Below, in pieces: positions 19,340-27,800 of a stretch of 64,000 bases of DNA. The position numbers were made by a program, and so were the translations under genes. Within the stretch, counting starts at the first letter, position 1, and each line of letters begins with the position of its first letter. This DNA comes from Parasphingorhabdus cellanae (GTDB lineage: Bacteria; Pseudomonadota; Alphaproteobacteria; Sphingomonadales; Sphingomonadaceae): NCBI RefSeq assembly GCF_017498565.1, contig NZ_CP071794.1:2532001-2596000 (forward strand). The letters run 5' to 3'. A model generated the notes under the pieces. It was not told the origin of the DNA. It made no database searches and worked only from the letters and a program-made list of their open reading frames with translations.

Positions 19340-20697
19340 TTATTCGGCTGCCTCAGATGAAGGGCTTGCTGCTCCGGGTTTTGACACGCGCCAGATAATG
19401 CCGCCAACATCATCGCTGACCAGCAGCGCGCCGGTTTGGTCAAATTCCACCATGGTCGGGCGGCCACGCGCCTTTTTATCGTCATCGACAAAGCCGCTTA
19501 GCACCATTTTAGGCTTGCCTTGCGGTTTACCCTTTTCATCAAAATCCACGTAAACTACATCATAGCCGGATAGTGGCTTGCGGTTCCATGATCCGTGTCT
19601 TGCCACAATTGCCCCGCTGTCAAACGGTGCTCCCAGAGCTTCGCCATTGGAAAAAGCCAGTCCCAGAGGCGCGACATGAGCGCCGAGACCATAATCCGGC
19701 CGCCGCTCATATTGCCGGTGATCAAGATTCTTCGGCTCGACCCGCGGATCAATATGGCCGCGCCAGAAATGCCACGGCCACCCATAATGCGAAGCAAAGA
19801 CCACTTCGGTCAGATAGTCCGGCACCATGTCGCTACCGAGCATGTCGCGTTCATTCACGACGGTCCAGAGCTTGCCGGAAACCGGCTCATAGGCAAGACC
19901 GACAGGATTGCGCAGGCCATCGGAATAGACAATTTTGTCATTGGTCGCCAAATCGACGCGTAATACGGCGGCGCGCTCTTTTTCCGTATCCATTCCGTTT
20001 TCGCCGATATTGCTGTTCGATCCGACAGCAATGAAAAGATATTTACCGTCCGGACTGGCGATCAGATTACGGGTCCAGTGATTATTCGGTGCCTTGGCAT
20101 TGAGGTTAGCAACTTTGCGTCCCTCAGCGGTGATTTTCGTATCGCCAACAGTATAAGGGTAGGCCAGCACCTCATCGGTATTTGCGACATAAAGCGTGTC
20201 TTCTATCAGCACCATACCAAAGGGTGAGTTGAGATTTTCAAGCAGAGCGAATTTCTCATCCACTTTGCCATCCGCATCCCCATCGCGCAGCAAGGTAATG
20301 CGGTTGGCAGATGGCGTGCCCGCCCCGGCCTTGCTCATCAGGTTGCGCATGATCCAGCCCTCGATGCCGCTGTTGGTGCGCGGGGGCTGTTGGTCTCGGC
20401 CACCAGTATATCGCCGTTGGGCAGTCGCAGCATGGAGCGCGGATGGTCCAGTCCTTCTGCAAAACGTTCAACCGTCAGGCCTTCAGCAGCCACCGGCCCT
20501 TCGCCGGGATTCCAAGGATCAGCCTCGGCAATGTTGATGGTCGGAAAATTTTCTTTCCGAACATTGGTGATTTCCGGTTTCACGCCTGTTGTCGCCTCCA
20601 GCGGCAAACGGGCGGTATCGCCGCGAGTGAAATAATAGCCCGCGCCAATGACGACCAGAATGAGCAGAATCGAGACGTTGCGAATATGTTTTAGCAT
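19340..20697 (-). pseudogene. sorbosone dehydrogenase-like (PQQ-type beta-propeller) protein, frameshifted
   Basis: Two overlapping frames together make one protein of the L-sorbosone dehydrogenase / soluble glucose dehydrogenase-like family. The first (from 20697) has an N-terminal membrane anchor (MLKHIRNVSILLILVVIGAGYYF) and the opening propeller blade through LPNGDILVAETNSP, then runs into a stop. The second frame continues with IEGWIMRNLMSKAGAGTPSANRITLL, the propeller motifs NHWTRNLIASPDGKYLFIAVGS, GLRNPVGLAYEP and GYDVVYVDF, and the natural C-terminus. One added base in the run of five G at 20382-20386 (plus strand) would join them into an uninterrupted 452-residue protein reading NSPPRTNSGIEGW. 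So this is either a real single-base deletion, a variable homopolymer or a sequence error. Everything else in the gene looks intact. No strong ribosome binding site is visible. Confidence 0.85.
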
Positions 20698-20805
20698 GAG
20701 AAGACAATAGGAAGCGCGGCGTCTGATGACAAGCATGCTATTGACGGGGATGTCAGTCGGGGGCCTTTATCGCTGTTTATACAGGTGGCCCGATTGCCGA
20801 TAATG

Positions 20806-20988
20806 TCAGCGGTCGAAATACCAGATAGCGATCGCGATAAGAGCGCCCGCAGCCAGTCCACCAAGAAGGCCAATCGACGGCTGTCCCAGCAGCCCGCCGC
20901 CGACAGTGCCGATAATGCAACCGGCTGCCAGGAAGAAGCCGCCTGCATTTTTGTTCGCGCCGTTTGTTGGCTTCTGGCCGTCAGTCAT
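20806..20988 (-). CDS. small two-helix membrane protein
   Basis: This hypothetical protein of 60 residues has a short polar N-terminus (MTDGQKPTNGANKNAGG) and two Gly/Ala-rich hydrophobic segments. The first is FFLAAGCIIGTVGGGLLG and the second IGLLGGLAAGALIAIAIWYF. GGGGAT lies just before the ATG. It is on the minus strand with a 108-nt gap to the start of the sorbosone dehydrogenase-like gene. The regular hydrophobic pattern argues for a real gene; no function can be assigned. Confidence 0.62.
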   Translation of the reverse strand: MTDGQKPTNGANKNAGGFFLAAGCIIGTVGGGLLGQPSIGLLGGLAAGALIAIAIWYFDR

Positions 20989-21195
20989 ATCGATCCCCGT
21001 TTAACGATCATCCCCATTTAACAATCATCGTCGCCCCATGCCATGACCTGCGATGATTGACCAGAACAGTCTCCTTACCGAAAAATAAGCTTTTGTTCAC
21101 CATCCACTTTGACGGAATTTCCATTCCTGTTGTCTATTGATCGTTGTTGTCGAGCGGGGCGATTAAGGCCCGCGATATTAGCGCAGGAGCCTGTT

Positions 21196-21405
21196 TTGCA
21201 ACTACCCGTATTTATAGACTCCACCAATTTTTCCGATGCCGAGCAGCTGATCACCAATTTTGGTGAAGAGGCCGGTTTGGAAGCTGCCAACCGCGCGGAT
21301 AAAAGCCGGGCCGTGGGTAATCATCTGCACTATTGCAAATGGCGGCAGGTCGAGCGGCTTTGCGTTCTGCTATCGATCGATCAATCGATCGGAACAGTGC
21401 ATTAA
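21196..21405 (+). CDS. small hypothetical protein with TTG start
   Basis: This predicted protein of 69 residues starts at TTG (QLPVFIDSTNFSDAEQL). AGGAG at 21185-21189 lies 6 nt before the TTG, which decides the start; there is no ATG in a suitable place. The composition is that of a soluble folded protein, with an acidic first half and HLHYCKWRQVERLCVLL near the end, and the stop codon lies inside a terminator hairpin. I have no family name for it. The ribosome site, the terminator and the balanced residue use together make a real gene likely. Confidence 0.62.
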   Translation: MQLPVFIDSTNFSDAEQLITNFGEEAGLEAANRADKSRAVGNHLHYCKWRQVERLCVLLSIDQSIGTVH

Positions 21406-21418
21406 CGCACTGTTTTAA
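21393..21418 (+). terminator. terminator hairpin overlapping a stop codon
   Basis: AACAGTGC pairs with GCACTGTT around the loop ATTAA, followed by TTTAAAA. The loop contains the TAA stop of the small upstream gene. Confidence 0.75.
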
Positions 21419-21440
21419 AAGCGAAAATCAGGCAGAAAAC

Positions 21441-22151
21441 CTATCGTTCCGGGTCGCAGATAATCTGCGCTGATCCGGCGGATTTCACGCTGCAATTGGG
21501 CCGGCCATCAATCTGGATTTGGCCAGTACCGCTGTTGGCTATATTGGCTTCTTTTTCGACAAAGACATGGCTGCTGGCTGGTCCGCGCTGTGCCAGTTCC
21601 AGTGTTTCCAGCGTCAATTGCGAACCATCAAATATGCTCGATCCAAGCAGGTTTATGCGCCCCTTTTTTGCCTGACCAGCTATCACGATTTCTCCGCCGC
21701 CGTTCATCGCGACGGTAAGCGTGTCGGCTTCAACATCGTTAATCGTCAATACGCCAAAACCGGTCAGACGTGCTTTGGGATCACGTCCGCCCAATTTGTC
21801 TAGCGATACGGTGCCCGATCCTGAATGGATGATCGACTTTACGATATAGCTGCTCAGCGTGACCGTCACTGTCTCGTCCGCTGAAAAGTGAGTATCGCGG
21901 CCGCTGGTTTTGGGACTTACCAATACGATCAGCTGGTTGCCGCTTTTGCGCAGGGATACCCGGTCCAATATTTCCCGATTCGCCGCTTCCGCGCTGGCAG
22001 ATACGCCGCGATCGGTTGAAATGATCACATTTACGCTGCCGCTAACCCGCACTTCTTCAAAGCTGGAGATAGAAAATTTGCGTTCCGCTGCATCGGCCGG
22101 AGAGATGATAGCCACAACGGCCAAGGACAATATGATGAAGAGATATTTCAT
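21441..22151 (-). CDS. secreted DUF2807 (head GIN domain) protein
   Basis: This exported protein of 236 residues has a signal peptide (MKYLFIILSLAVVAIISPADAA). A DUF2807-type right-handed beta-helix follows, seen as FEEVRVSGSVNVIIS, IIHSGSGTVSLDKL, MNGGGEIVIAGQAKKGRINLLGSS-type repeats, and the C-terminal SAGSAQIICD. Such proteins are periplasmic or cell-surface and have no known enzymatic role. I start at MKYLFI because it opens the signal peptide; a longer frame upstream lacks a signal. It lies 10 nt downstream of the methyltransferase gene. A second member of the family lies 1 kb away at 23189-23926. Confidence 0.88.
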   Translation of the reverse strand: MKYLFIILSLAVVAIISPADAAERKFSISSFEEVRVSGSVNVIISTDRGVSASAEAANREILDRVSLRKSGNQLIVLVSPKTSGRDTHFSADETVTVTLSSYIVKSIIHSGSGTVSLDKLGGRDPKARLTGFGVLTINDVEADTLTVAMNGGGEIVIAGQAKKGRINLLGSSIFDGSQLTLETLELAQRGPASSHVFVEKEANIANSGTGQIQIDGRPNCSVKSAGSAQIICDPER

Positions 22152-22161
22152 AGGGCGTTTC

Positions 22162-22785
22162 TCATAATGGTCGTGCTTCTCCAAATTCCATCCACCCCAA
22201 CCATCGGGGCGTTTTGGGGGCATAATGCCCGCCTTCCTGATTCAATGCGAAACCCTCTGCCTCGAACAGTTTCGAGACGGGGCGATGCAAATGGCAACCA
22301 CCGGCAATATGTTTCCACATCGGTTCGATCCGCTGTTGCCATTTTTCCGGGCCTTTATCGGGCGCGCGTCCATGTTCGAGGAACAGGATCTTGCCGCCCG
22401 GTTTCAACACCCGCCGCATTTCGTTGAGAACTTGTTTACCATCTTGTACTGAACAAAGGGTAAAGGTCGTCAGCACCGTATCGAAACTGTCATCGGCAAA
22501 CGGCATCGCCTCCCCGATCCCGTCCAAAATGTCCATCTCCAACCCGAGCGCTTTGGCTTCGCTGCGCGTATAGTCTAGCAATTCTGCGGATGGATCGAGC
22601 CCGGTGAGTTTATCGACTTTGGCCCGGTTGTAAAATTGCAGATTGATACCCCCGCCACAGCCCAGTTCCAGTATTTCTCCCTGCGCTTTGGGAACAATTT
22701 CGCTGCGGTCCTTCATCACCGCCGGTTGCGAACAAGCGAATTTTATGATCCGCGGAACAGCATGCTTTTCCCAGAAATTAGGCAT
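22162..22785 (-). CDS. class I SAM-dependent methyltransferase
   Basis: This methyltransferase of 207 residues has motif I ELGCGGGINLQ at about residues 40-50, the acidic residue after strand 2 (LTGLDPSAE), IGEAMPFADDSFDTVLTTFTLC as motif post-II to IV, and VLKPGGKILFLEHG as the post-motif region. It resembles the UbiE / phospholipid methyltransferase-like group that ends with HIAGGCHLHRPVSKLFEAEGF. The substrate is not predictable. GGAGG lies 9 nt before the ATG. It heads a short run with the DUF2807 gene behind it. Confidence 0.93.
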   Translation of the reverse strand: MPNFWEKHAVPRIIKFACSQPAVMKDRSEIVPKAQGEILELGCGGGINLQFYNRAKVDKLTGLDPSAELLDYTRSEAKALGLEMDILDGIGEAMPFADDSFDTVLTTFTLCSVQDGKQVLNEMRRVLKPGGKILFLEHGRAPDKGPEKWQQRIEPMWKHIAGGCHLHRPVSKLFEAEGFALNQEGGHYAPKTPRWLGWMEFGEARPL

Positions 22786-23188
22786 GAACGCGCACCTCCC
22801 CGTGAAAATCTTTAAAGATCAGCGGTTTAGGCGCTTCTAGACTTGGTAATGGTGGTCCAAAGTTCACACAGATCACAGATGGTTTTTCGCCGCGATAGGA
22901 TGTTTGCGTCACGATATTTCGCAAGGCCGCTGGAAAGTTCACACCCTTTAAAATCGCTGTGTTGGGAAATGCGAACCGTCCAAAGTTCACACACATCACA
23001 CGACATTTTTCCAGCACCTGCGCGGTCCAAAGTTCACACAGATCACACCCTCTGTTTCTGCAAAAAACAGCTATGCGTGCATATTTTATCCGATGATCTT
23101 GTCGTGCCATGATGAGCCTCCCCCGGCTTACGTGCCAAAGGCTAGCAGAAGGCCAATCAGGTAGGAAAGGGAAATTAGTGGTGGCTAA
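22786..23188. other. 403-bp gene-free stretch holding a repeat cluster
   Basis: This gap between the methyltransferase and the second DUF2807 gene holds the direct repeats described separately at 22854-23047. A reading frame across it on the minus strand is made up largely of the repeat itself translated (CVNFG-like units), so I do not call it a gene. I see no tRNA and no clear terminator here. Confidence 0.6.
22854..23047. repeat. direct repeats with consensus GTCCAAAGTTCACACA-ATCACA
   Basis: Three near-identical units occur at 22854-22878, 22978-23000 and 23024-23047, each reading (G)GTCCAAAGTTCACACA, then G or C, then ATCACA. A fourth partial unit (GGAAAGTTCACACCC) lies at 22931-22946. 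The spacers of about 99 and 23 bp are unlike each other, so this is neither a CRISPR array nor a simple tandem repeat. All units have the same orientation. The function is unknown. Confidence 0.8.
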
Positions 23189-23926
23189 TCACCCGCAAGT
23201 GACATCGCCCGATCCCGCGGTTTTGATTTTGCAGTTGGCATCGCCATGAATCCGGATATCCCCGGAGCCTGCGATACTGGCATCGACTGTGCCATCGGAC
23301 GATAAGGCCACGTCGCCGCTGCCCGCAATCTTGATCGCCGCCGCTTCCGTTTTCAGTGCTTTGCCTTTGATATCGCCCGAACCAACAATTGATATTTGAA
23401 CATCATCCGCCCTGCCAGAAAAAGAGATATCACCCGACCCGGCGATTTTGGTGTTGAGTGAGGCGGTTTCCATTTCCGCAATGTCAATATTGCCGGACCC
23501 GGCCACGCTGAGTTGCGCGCTTTCACCATTCATTTTATCGACCTGCATATCACCTGATCCCGACAGTTTTGCGCTTTCCAGCGATGGCGCGCTGACATAG
23601 ACGATGGCCGCGCTTGAACTGCCGCTCCACATGCCGCTATTTTCGCGGCCGACTTTCAGTTGCCCATTTGTGATTTTATAACGCAATTTTTCCAGTGTAT
23701 CGGCGTCGCCCTCCGCCCGGATCGAAAATTCCGAACCGGTGGTGAAAACTATATTGTCTGGCCCGGCCAAAGTGACACCGGTAAATTCGCCGGGATTGGC
23801 GTCCGTAGATGTGATCTGCGTGCCATCAGAAAAACTGCTTTTTGCGGTACTGCCAACGGCCTCGGCAATGGATCCCTCGCAGGCTGCAAGCGCGAGAAAA
23901 GGAATGACGAACAAAAGTTTTTTCAT
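23189..23926 (-). CDS. DUF2807 (head GIN domain) lipoprotein
   Basis: This predicted lipoprotein of 245 residues has a signal with lipobox (MKKLLFVIPFLALAAC, modified Cys at 16). It is followed by a beta-helical DUF2807 domain. The protein is dominated by a repeated unit close to x-A/G-SGDI (SGSGDMQVDKM, VAGSGNIDIAEM, IAGSGDISFSG, VGSGDIKGKA, IAGSGDVALSS, IAGSGDIRIHG, TAGSGDVTCG), one per helical turn. GGAGG lies 6 nt before the ATG. It is likely displayed in the periplasm or outer membrane. Function unknown. A paralogous family member is at 21441-22151. Confidence 0.92.
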   Translation of the reverse strand: MKKLLFVIPFLALAACEGSIAEAVGSTAKSSFSDGTQITSTDANPGEFTGVTLAGPDNIVFTTGSEFSIRAEGDADTLEKLRYKITNGQLKVGRENSGMWSGSSSAAIVYVSAPSLESAKLSGSGDMQVDKMNGESAQLSVAGSGNIDIAEMETASLNTKIAGSGDISFSGRADDVQISIVGSGDIKGKALKTEAAAIKIAGSGDVALSSDGTVDASIAGSGDIRIHGDANCKIKTAGSGDVTCG

Positions 23927-24037
23927 AATAGGCCTCCAATGTGTATTGCTTATCTAATACAGCAAGGCGCAGGCGTTGGCAAGCGATCAGTTGCGGCTCT
24001 TTACATCAATCATTTCGTTCGTCTTTTTTTAACGGGC

Positions 24038-24871
24038 CTATTTCGGCGGCTGGCGCACGGCCAATATGTCGCACGGTAAATATGTAATCAGCGCGCGAGC
24101 CATGCTGCCCATCATATTGGCGCGAAAGCCGCTAGTGCCATGGGTTCCGATAACCGCCAGATCACTGTGGCGATTTTTCAGCGCCTGCTGAACCACGCTG
24201 CAGGTATCACCATATTCGACGCTATAGGTCATGTTGCTGCGCGCCTCAGATGAGAGTTTCAGATCTTCCATAAATTTCATGATCAGCAAATGTTGCTCGG
24301 TCCGAAATTCCTCGGTCGCGGTTTCGCTGTGCAGAAATCCTTCAAACGGAACATGAAAAGCATTGATGATATGGGCCTGTAACTTGGGAAATAATTTGTG
24401 TCCCTGTTCAATTGCATGGGCCGACGGTGTGGAGAAATCGCTGGCCGCGACCAAACGTTCATATTGAGTGGTCGCGCGGTTTTTGGCGATCAGCACAGGT
24501 AGCGGGCTGTGATGGATGATTCGTTCCAATTGCGTACCCATGACCAGATCGCCAAGGCGGCCAATGCGCGCAACGCCTGTAACGATCATCGCGGCATTGC
24601 TGGTTGTGGCATTATCGATAATCTCGCTCACAACGTCGCCGCGCTCAATAAGGATGTCTGCTTCGATATCATAGCTGGCCAGATCCAGTTCGATTTCAGC
24701 CTTGGCCGCATCCACAGCTGCGCTGTCATGGCGCCCTTTTTCCAATACGTGAAAGACCACCAGCTTTGCGCCGCGTGCCTTGGACAGCTGGATCGCGCGA
24801 TCCATTGGCCGGTCGCCACGGGCGGTCAGGTCGGTGGTGAGGAATATGGTCTGATCTGATGTTGCGGACAT
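24038..24871 (-). CDS. universal stress protein, two tandem UspA domains
   Basis: This 277-residue protein is made of two UspA domains. The first (about residues 5-130) ends with VTGVARIGRLGDLVMGTQLERIIHHS, fitting the ATP-binding G-2x-G-9x-G(S/T) pattern. The second starts at YERLVAASDFSTPS and ends with VIGTHGTSGFRANMMGSMA. Such proteins bind ATP and respond to stress. It sits 108 nt downstream of a cation/proton antiporter gene on the same strand, a common pairing that suggests ion or pH stress, though that is inference. Confidence 0.94.
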   Translation of the reverse strand: MSATSDQTIFLTTDLTARGDRPMDRAIQLSKARGAKLVVFHVLEKGRHDSAAVDAAKAEIELDLASYDIEADILIERGDVVSEIIDNATTSNAAMIVTGVARIGRLGDLVMGTQLERIIHHSPLPVLIAKNRATTQYERLVAASDFSTPSAHAIEQGHKLFPKLQAHIINAFHVPFEGFLHSETATEEFRTEQHLLIMKFMEDLKLSSEARSNMTYSVEYGDTCSVVQQALKNRHSDLAVIGTHGTSGFRANMMGSMARALITYLPCDILAVRQPPK

Positions 24872-24979
24872 GGGGGAAATGTCTTTCTATAAAATATGTG
24901 TTTCGGTTGAACGTGCGGATATCACTGGTTGTTTCGGCGTGTAAAATCGATTGATTGCGTGATGCTCGATAGCGTCTGT

Positions 24980-26707
24980 CTATTCTTTCTCCAGCGTTTC
25001 GGTTTGCCATGTGCGTTGGTCATCGACGATGGCGCGGGCGGCATCTTGCGGGAAGCCAATGCTGGTCAGCAATTGCTCGCATAGTTCCAGGCTGGCCTCG
25101 ACCGTTTCGGGCACTGCGCTCCGGGCCCCGCTCGCGCGGAGATGGGCCGCATGGCTGACGTCGCTGGCGCGGGCGATGATCGGGATATGCGGCCAGTCGT
25201 GGTGAATGGCCTTGATAACATGCTCTGCGGCTTGGGGTGTATCCATCGTGGTCGCAAAGGCTGAAGCGCGTTCGATGCCAAGATGTTTGAGCAGGTCGGG
25301 CTGGCTCGCATCGCCGAAAAATACCGCCGCGCCTTTGGCGCGTCCGGCGGCGACCAGATCGGGATCACTATCGACTGCAACATAGGGCACGCGCTGCTCG
25401 TCCAGCAGCTGCGCAAGCATGCGCCCGACTCTGCCAAAGCCGCCGATGATCACGGGTTGTTCATCATCAATGCTCGCGGCTGGACCACCATTTTCTGCCT
25501 CCCGCTGACGCAAATATTTGCCGACCCGCTTCCCAGCTATGGCAAGCAGCGGGGTGAGAAACATGGTAACGATGACGACCAGCAACATGAATTGTGCAAT
25601 ATCCGGATCGAGCAGAGTGAAGGAGAGGGCAGCGGCGATAACAACAAAGGCAAATTCGCCGCCCTGGCTCATCAATATGGCGGTTTCCGCCGCGACATCC
25701 TTGGGCAGCCGATAGGCGCGGGCGAGGGCGAACAGAATAGTCCCCTTAATAAGCAACAGGCCCAGCGCGGACAGCAGCACCCACTGGATGTTTGCCCAAA
25801 CCGCCAGGATATCGAGGCTCATCCCCACCGAGATGAAAAACAGGCCGAGCAGCAAGCCCTTAAAAGGCTCGATATCGCTGGCGATTTGATGACGATATTC
25901 GGTGCCAGCGAATAGCAGCCCCGCCAGAAAGGCACCCAGTGCCATCGAGAGCCCCGCCAATGCCGTCAGCGCGGCGGTGATCAGGACCAGCAATATCACC
26001 GCAGCCATGAACACTTCGCGGCTGCCGGTACCGCCAACAAAGCGCAGGAAAGGACGCACCGCGATTCGGCCGATCAAAAAGATCAGGGCAATGACCAACA
26101 CCGCCTCCCCGATGGCTTGCAGCGCCGCCACGGCGAGCGACCCTTGCACCGTTGCACCGGCTATGCCGACGAAAAACAGGATTGGCACCACGGCCAGATC
26201 CTGAAGCAACAATACCCCGAAACTGGCACGGCCGGCAGGCGTACTGAGACGCCGGGTTTCGGTGAGCAATTGCATCACCAATGCGGTGGACGAGAGCGCC
26301 AGGCACAGGCCGAAAATCGCGGCGGCAACCAAAGTGTTGCCAAAAGCATAGGCAATGCCGCCGATGGTCAGTGCGCTGATCACCACCTGTGCGGTGCCGA
26401 ACCCGAAGACCAACCGGCGCATGCCCCAAAGCTGTGCGACCGATAGTTCCAGGCCGATGGTAAAAAGCAGGAATATGACGCCTAGCTCGGCAAACCGGCT
26501 GACGCCCTCGACATCGGCAATGACCATCAGTTCCAGCACCGGCGTCTCGCCGACCAGCCGCCCGACACCAAAGGGGCCGATAATGAGACCGACAAACAGA
26601 AAGCCCAGCACTGCGCTGATACCGGCCCGGCGCACCAGCGGCACAACCAGCCCGGCGGCGACCAGAAAAATAATGGTTTCGCGAAGATAGGGAATTTCAG
26701 GGTGCAA
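24980..26707 (-). CDS. CPA2 family monovalent cation/proton antiporter with RCK domain
   Basis: This inner-membrane antiporter of 575 residues is related to KefB/KefC and RosB. The membrane domain of about twelve helices covers residues 1-385, with FAELGVIFLLFTIGLELS and ALSSTALVMQLL typical of the family. A cytosolic TrkA-N (RCK) nucleotide-binding domain follows, marked by VIIGGFGRVGRMLAQLLDEQ and the acidic residue after strand 2 (VAVDSDPD). The protein starts at TTG, because GGAGG lies exactly 7 nt upstream and no ATG is in a suitable position. The likely role is K+/H+ or Na+/H+ exchange gated by a nucleotide. Confidence 0.95.
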   Translation of the reverse strand: MHPEIPYLRETIIFLVAAGLVVPLVRRAGISAVLGFLFVGLIIGPFGVGRLVGETPVLELMVIADVEGVSRFAELGVIFLLFTIGLELSVAQLWGMRRLVFGFGTAQVVISALTIGGIAYAFGNTLVAAAIFGLCLALSSTALVMQLLTETRRLSTPAGRASFGVLLLQDLAVVPILFFVGIAGATVQGSLAVAALQAIGEAVLVIALIFLIGRIAVRPFLRFVGGTGSREVFMAAVILLVLITAALTALAGLSMALGAFLAGLLFAGTEYRHQIASDIEPFKGLLLGLFFISVGMSLDILAVWANIQWVLLSALGLLLIKGTILFALARAYRLPKDVAAETAILMSQGGEFAFVVIAAALSFTLLDPDIAQFMLLVVIVTMFLTPLLAIAGKRVGKYLRQREAENGGPAASIDDEQPVIIGGFGRVGRMLAQLLDEQRVPYVAVDSDPDLVAAGRAKGAAVFFGDASQPDLLKHLGIERASAFATTMDTPQAAEHVIKAIHHDWPHIPIIARASDVSHAAHLRASGARSAVPETVEASLELCEQLLTSIGFPQDAARAIVDDQRTWQTETLEKE

Positions 26708-26903
26708 AGTCAGGCCTCCGCTTTTTGTCGCTAATGGGGTCTGGAGTAGGAACCGGCAATTAAGTCGATTCCCTTAGTTTCAAGACGGTCACGCTGATGC
26801 CAGAATAGTGTCTATCACTGCCAATTCATCATTGGATTGATATGAGTCAAAAAATGGCAATCGCATGTGCGGGACGACGGCTGTAACCGAAAAGAAGCAT
26901 TAT

Positions 26904-27674
26904 ATGTCTGAACAATCACCAATGGGTCACATTGTCTGGCATGATCTTTTGACCACCGATATTGGCAAAGCGCGTCACTTTTACTCTGAATTGCTCGGCT
27001 GGGACTATGCGGTCGAGCATGCGACAGAATTTGTCTGGAAATCCGGCGAGGCTGATTATCCGCTCATTCTAAAGGGTGGCGAAGCCCATGGCGGGTTCAT
27101 TGAAATAGAGCCGGATCGTTCGTCTCGCTGGCTGGCTTTTGTGGCGGTTGATGATGTTGATGCTGCTGTGGAGCGATCGCGCCTATTAGGCGCGACAATG
27201 GAAAAGCCGCCATTTGATATTCCCGGTGTCGGGCGAAGCGCAGTGGTCTGTGATCCGCAAGGGGCAGCAATTTGTCCGTATGTCGCTAGTCATGACTATC
27301 CCCCGCCGACAGGTATCTTCATTTGGGATGACCTGCTCACCGCTGATGCCGGCGCTGCTTCGTCATTTTACAAAGACTTGTGCCTCTGGTCTGCACAACA
27401 GACCGAAACAGATGATATGGGTCTTTATACCCGTTTTTCCGCATCTGATAGCAGCCTTGTCGCAGGGATTTTGACAATGCCCAAGGGCGTGAAAATCGCC
27501 GCGCAGTGGGTTCCCTATATTGACGTTGCCGATGTTGATGCCGTGGCTCAAAAGGCGCTATCTCTGAACGCGCAGGTTGTGATTCCGCCCAAAACCAACG
27601 AAGCTATTGGCCCGTTCGTGCTGTTGCGCGATCCTACAGGTGCATTATTCGGGCTGCTACAGCCTGCACGCTAG
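26904..27674 (+). CDS. VOC family protein with two glyoxalase-like domains
   Basis: This cytoplasmic protein of 256 residues is built of two vicinal-oxygen-chelate modules. The first starts at GHIVWHDLLTTDIGKARHFY and ends with VVCDPQGAAICPY; the second starts at GIFIWDDLLTADAGAASSFY and ends with LLRDPTGALFGLLQ. Paired modules usually form one metal site or one ligand pocket; family members include dioxygenases, glyoxalases and resistance proteins. I start at the ATG of MSEQSPMGH, since AAAGAAG precedes it. Specific function not predictable. Confidence 0.9.
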   Translation: MSEQSPMGHIVWHDLLTTDIGKARHFYSELLGWDYAVEHATEFVWKSGEADYPLILKGGEAHGGFIEIEPDRSSRWLAFVAVDDVDAAVERSRLLGATMEKPPFDIPGVGRSAVVCDPQGAAICPYVASHDYPPPTGIFIWDDLLTADAGAASSFYKDLCLWSAQQTETDDMGLYTRFSASDSSLVAGILTMPKGVKIAAQWVPYIDVADVDAVAQKALSLNAQVVIPPKTNEAIGPFVLLRDPTGALFGLLQPAR

Positions 27675-27800
27675 ACTGACAGGTTTTCCGGCACCAGAAT
27701 CCGTTTGCATGATCGCCGCTTATCCCTAGGTTAGACGAGCGCCCTGTCGAATTTAAATGGGGTGAAATGGAAGCTGCGTGGGACACTTACAGACTCTTCG

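Noticed and set aside
22854..23047. CRISPR array
   Set aside because: Repeats are unevenly spaced (about 99 and 23 bp), one is partial, and no cas genes are near.
22778..23110. Reading frame of 110 residues on the minus strand
   Set aside because: It consists mainly of the direct repeat translated (CVNFG and CELW units) and overlaps the start of the methyltransferase gene, so it is most likely an artefact of the repeats.
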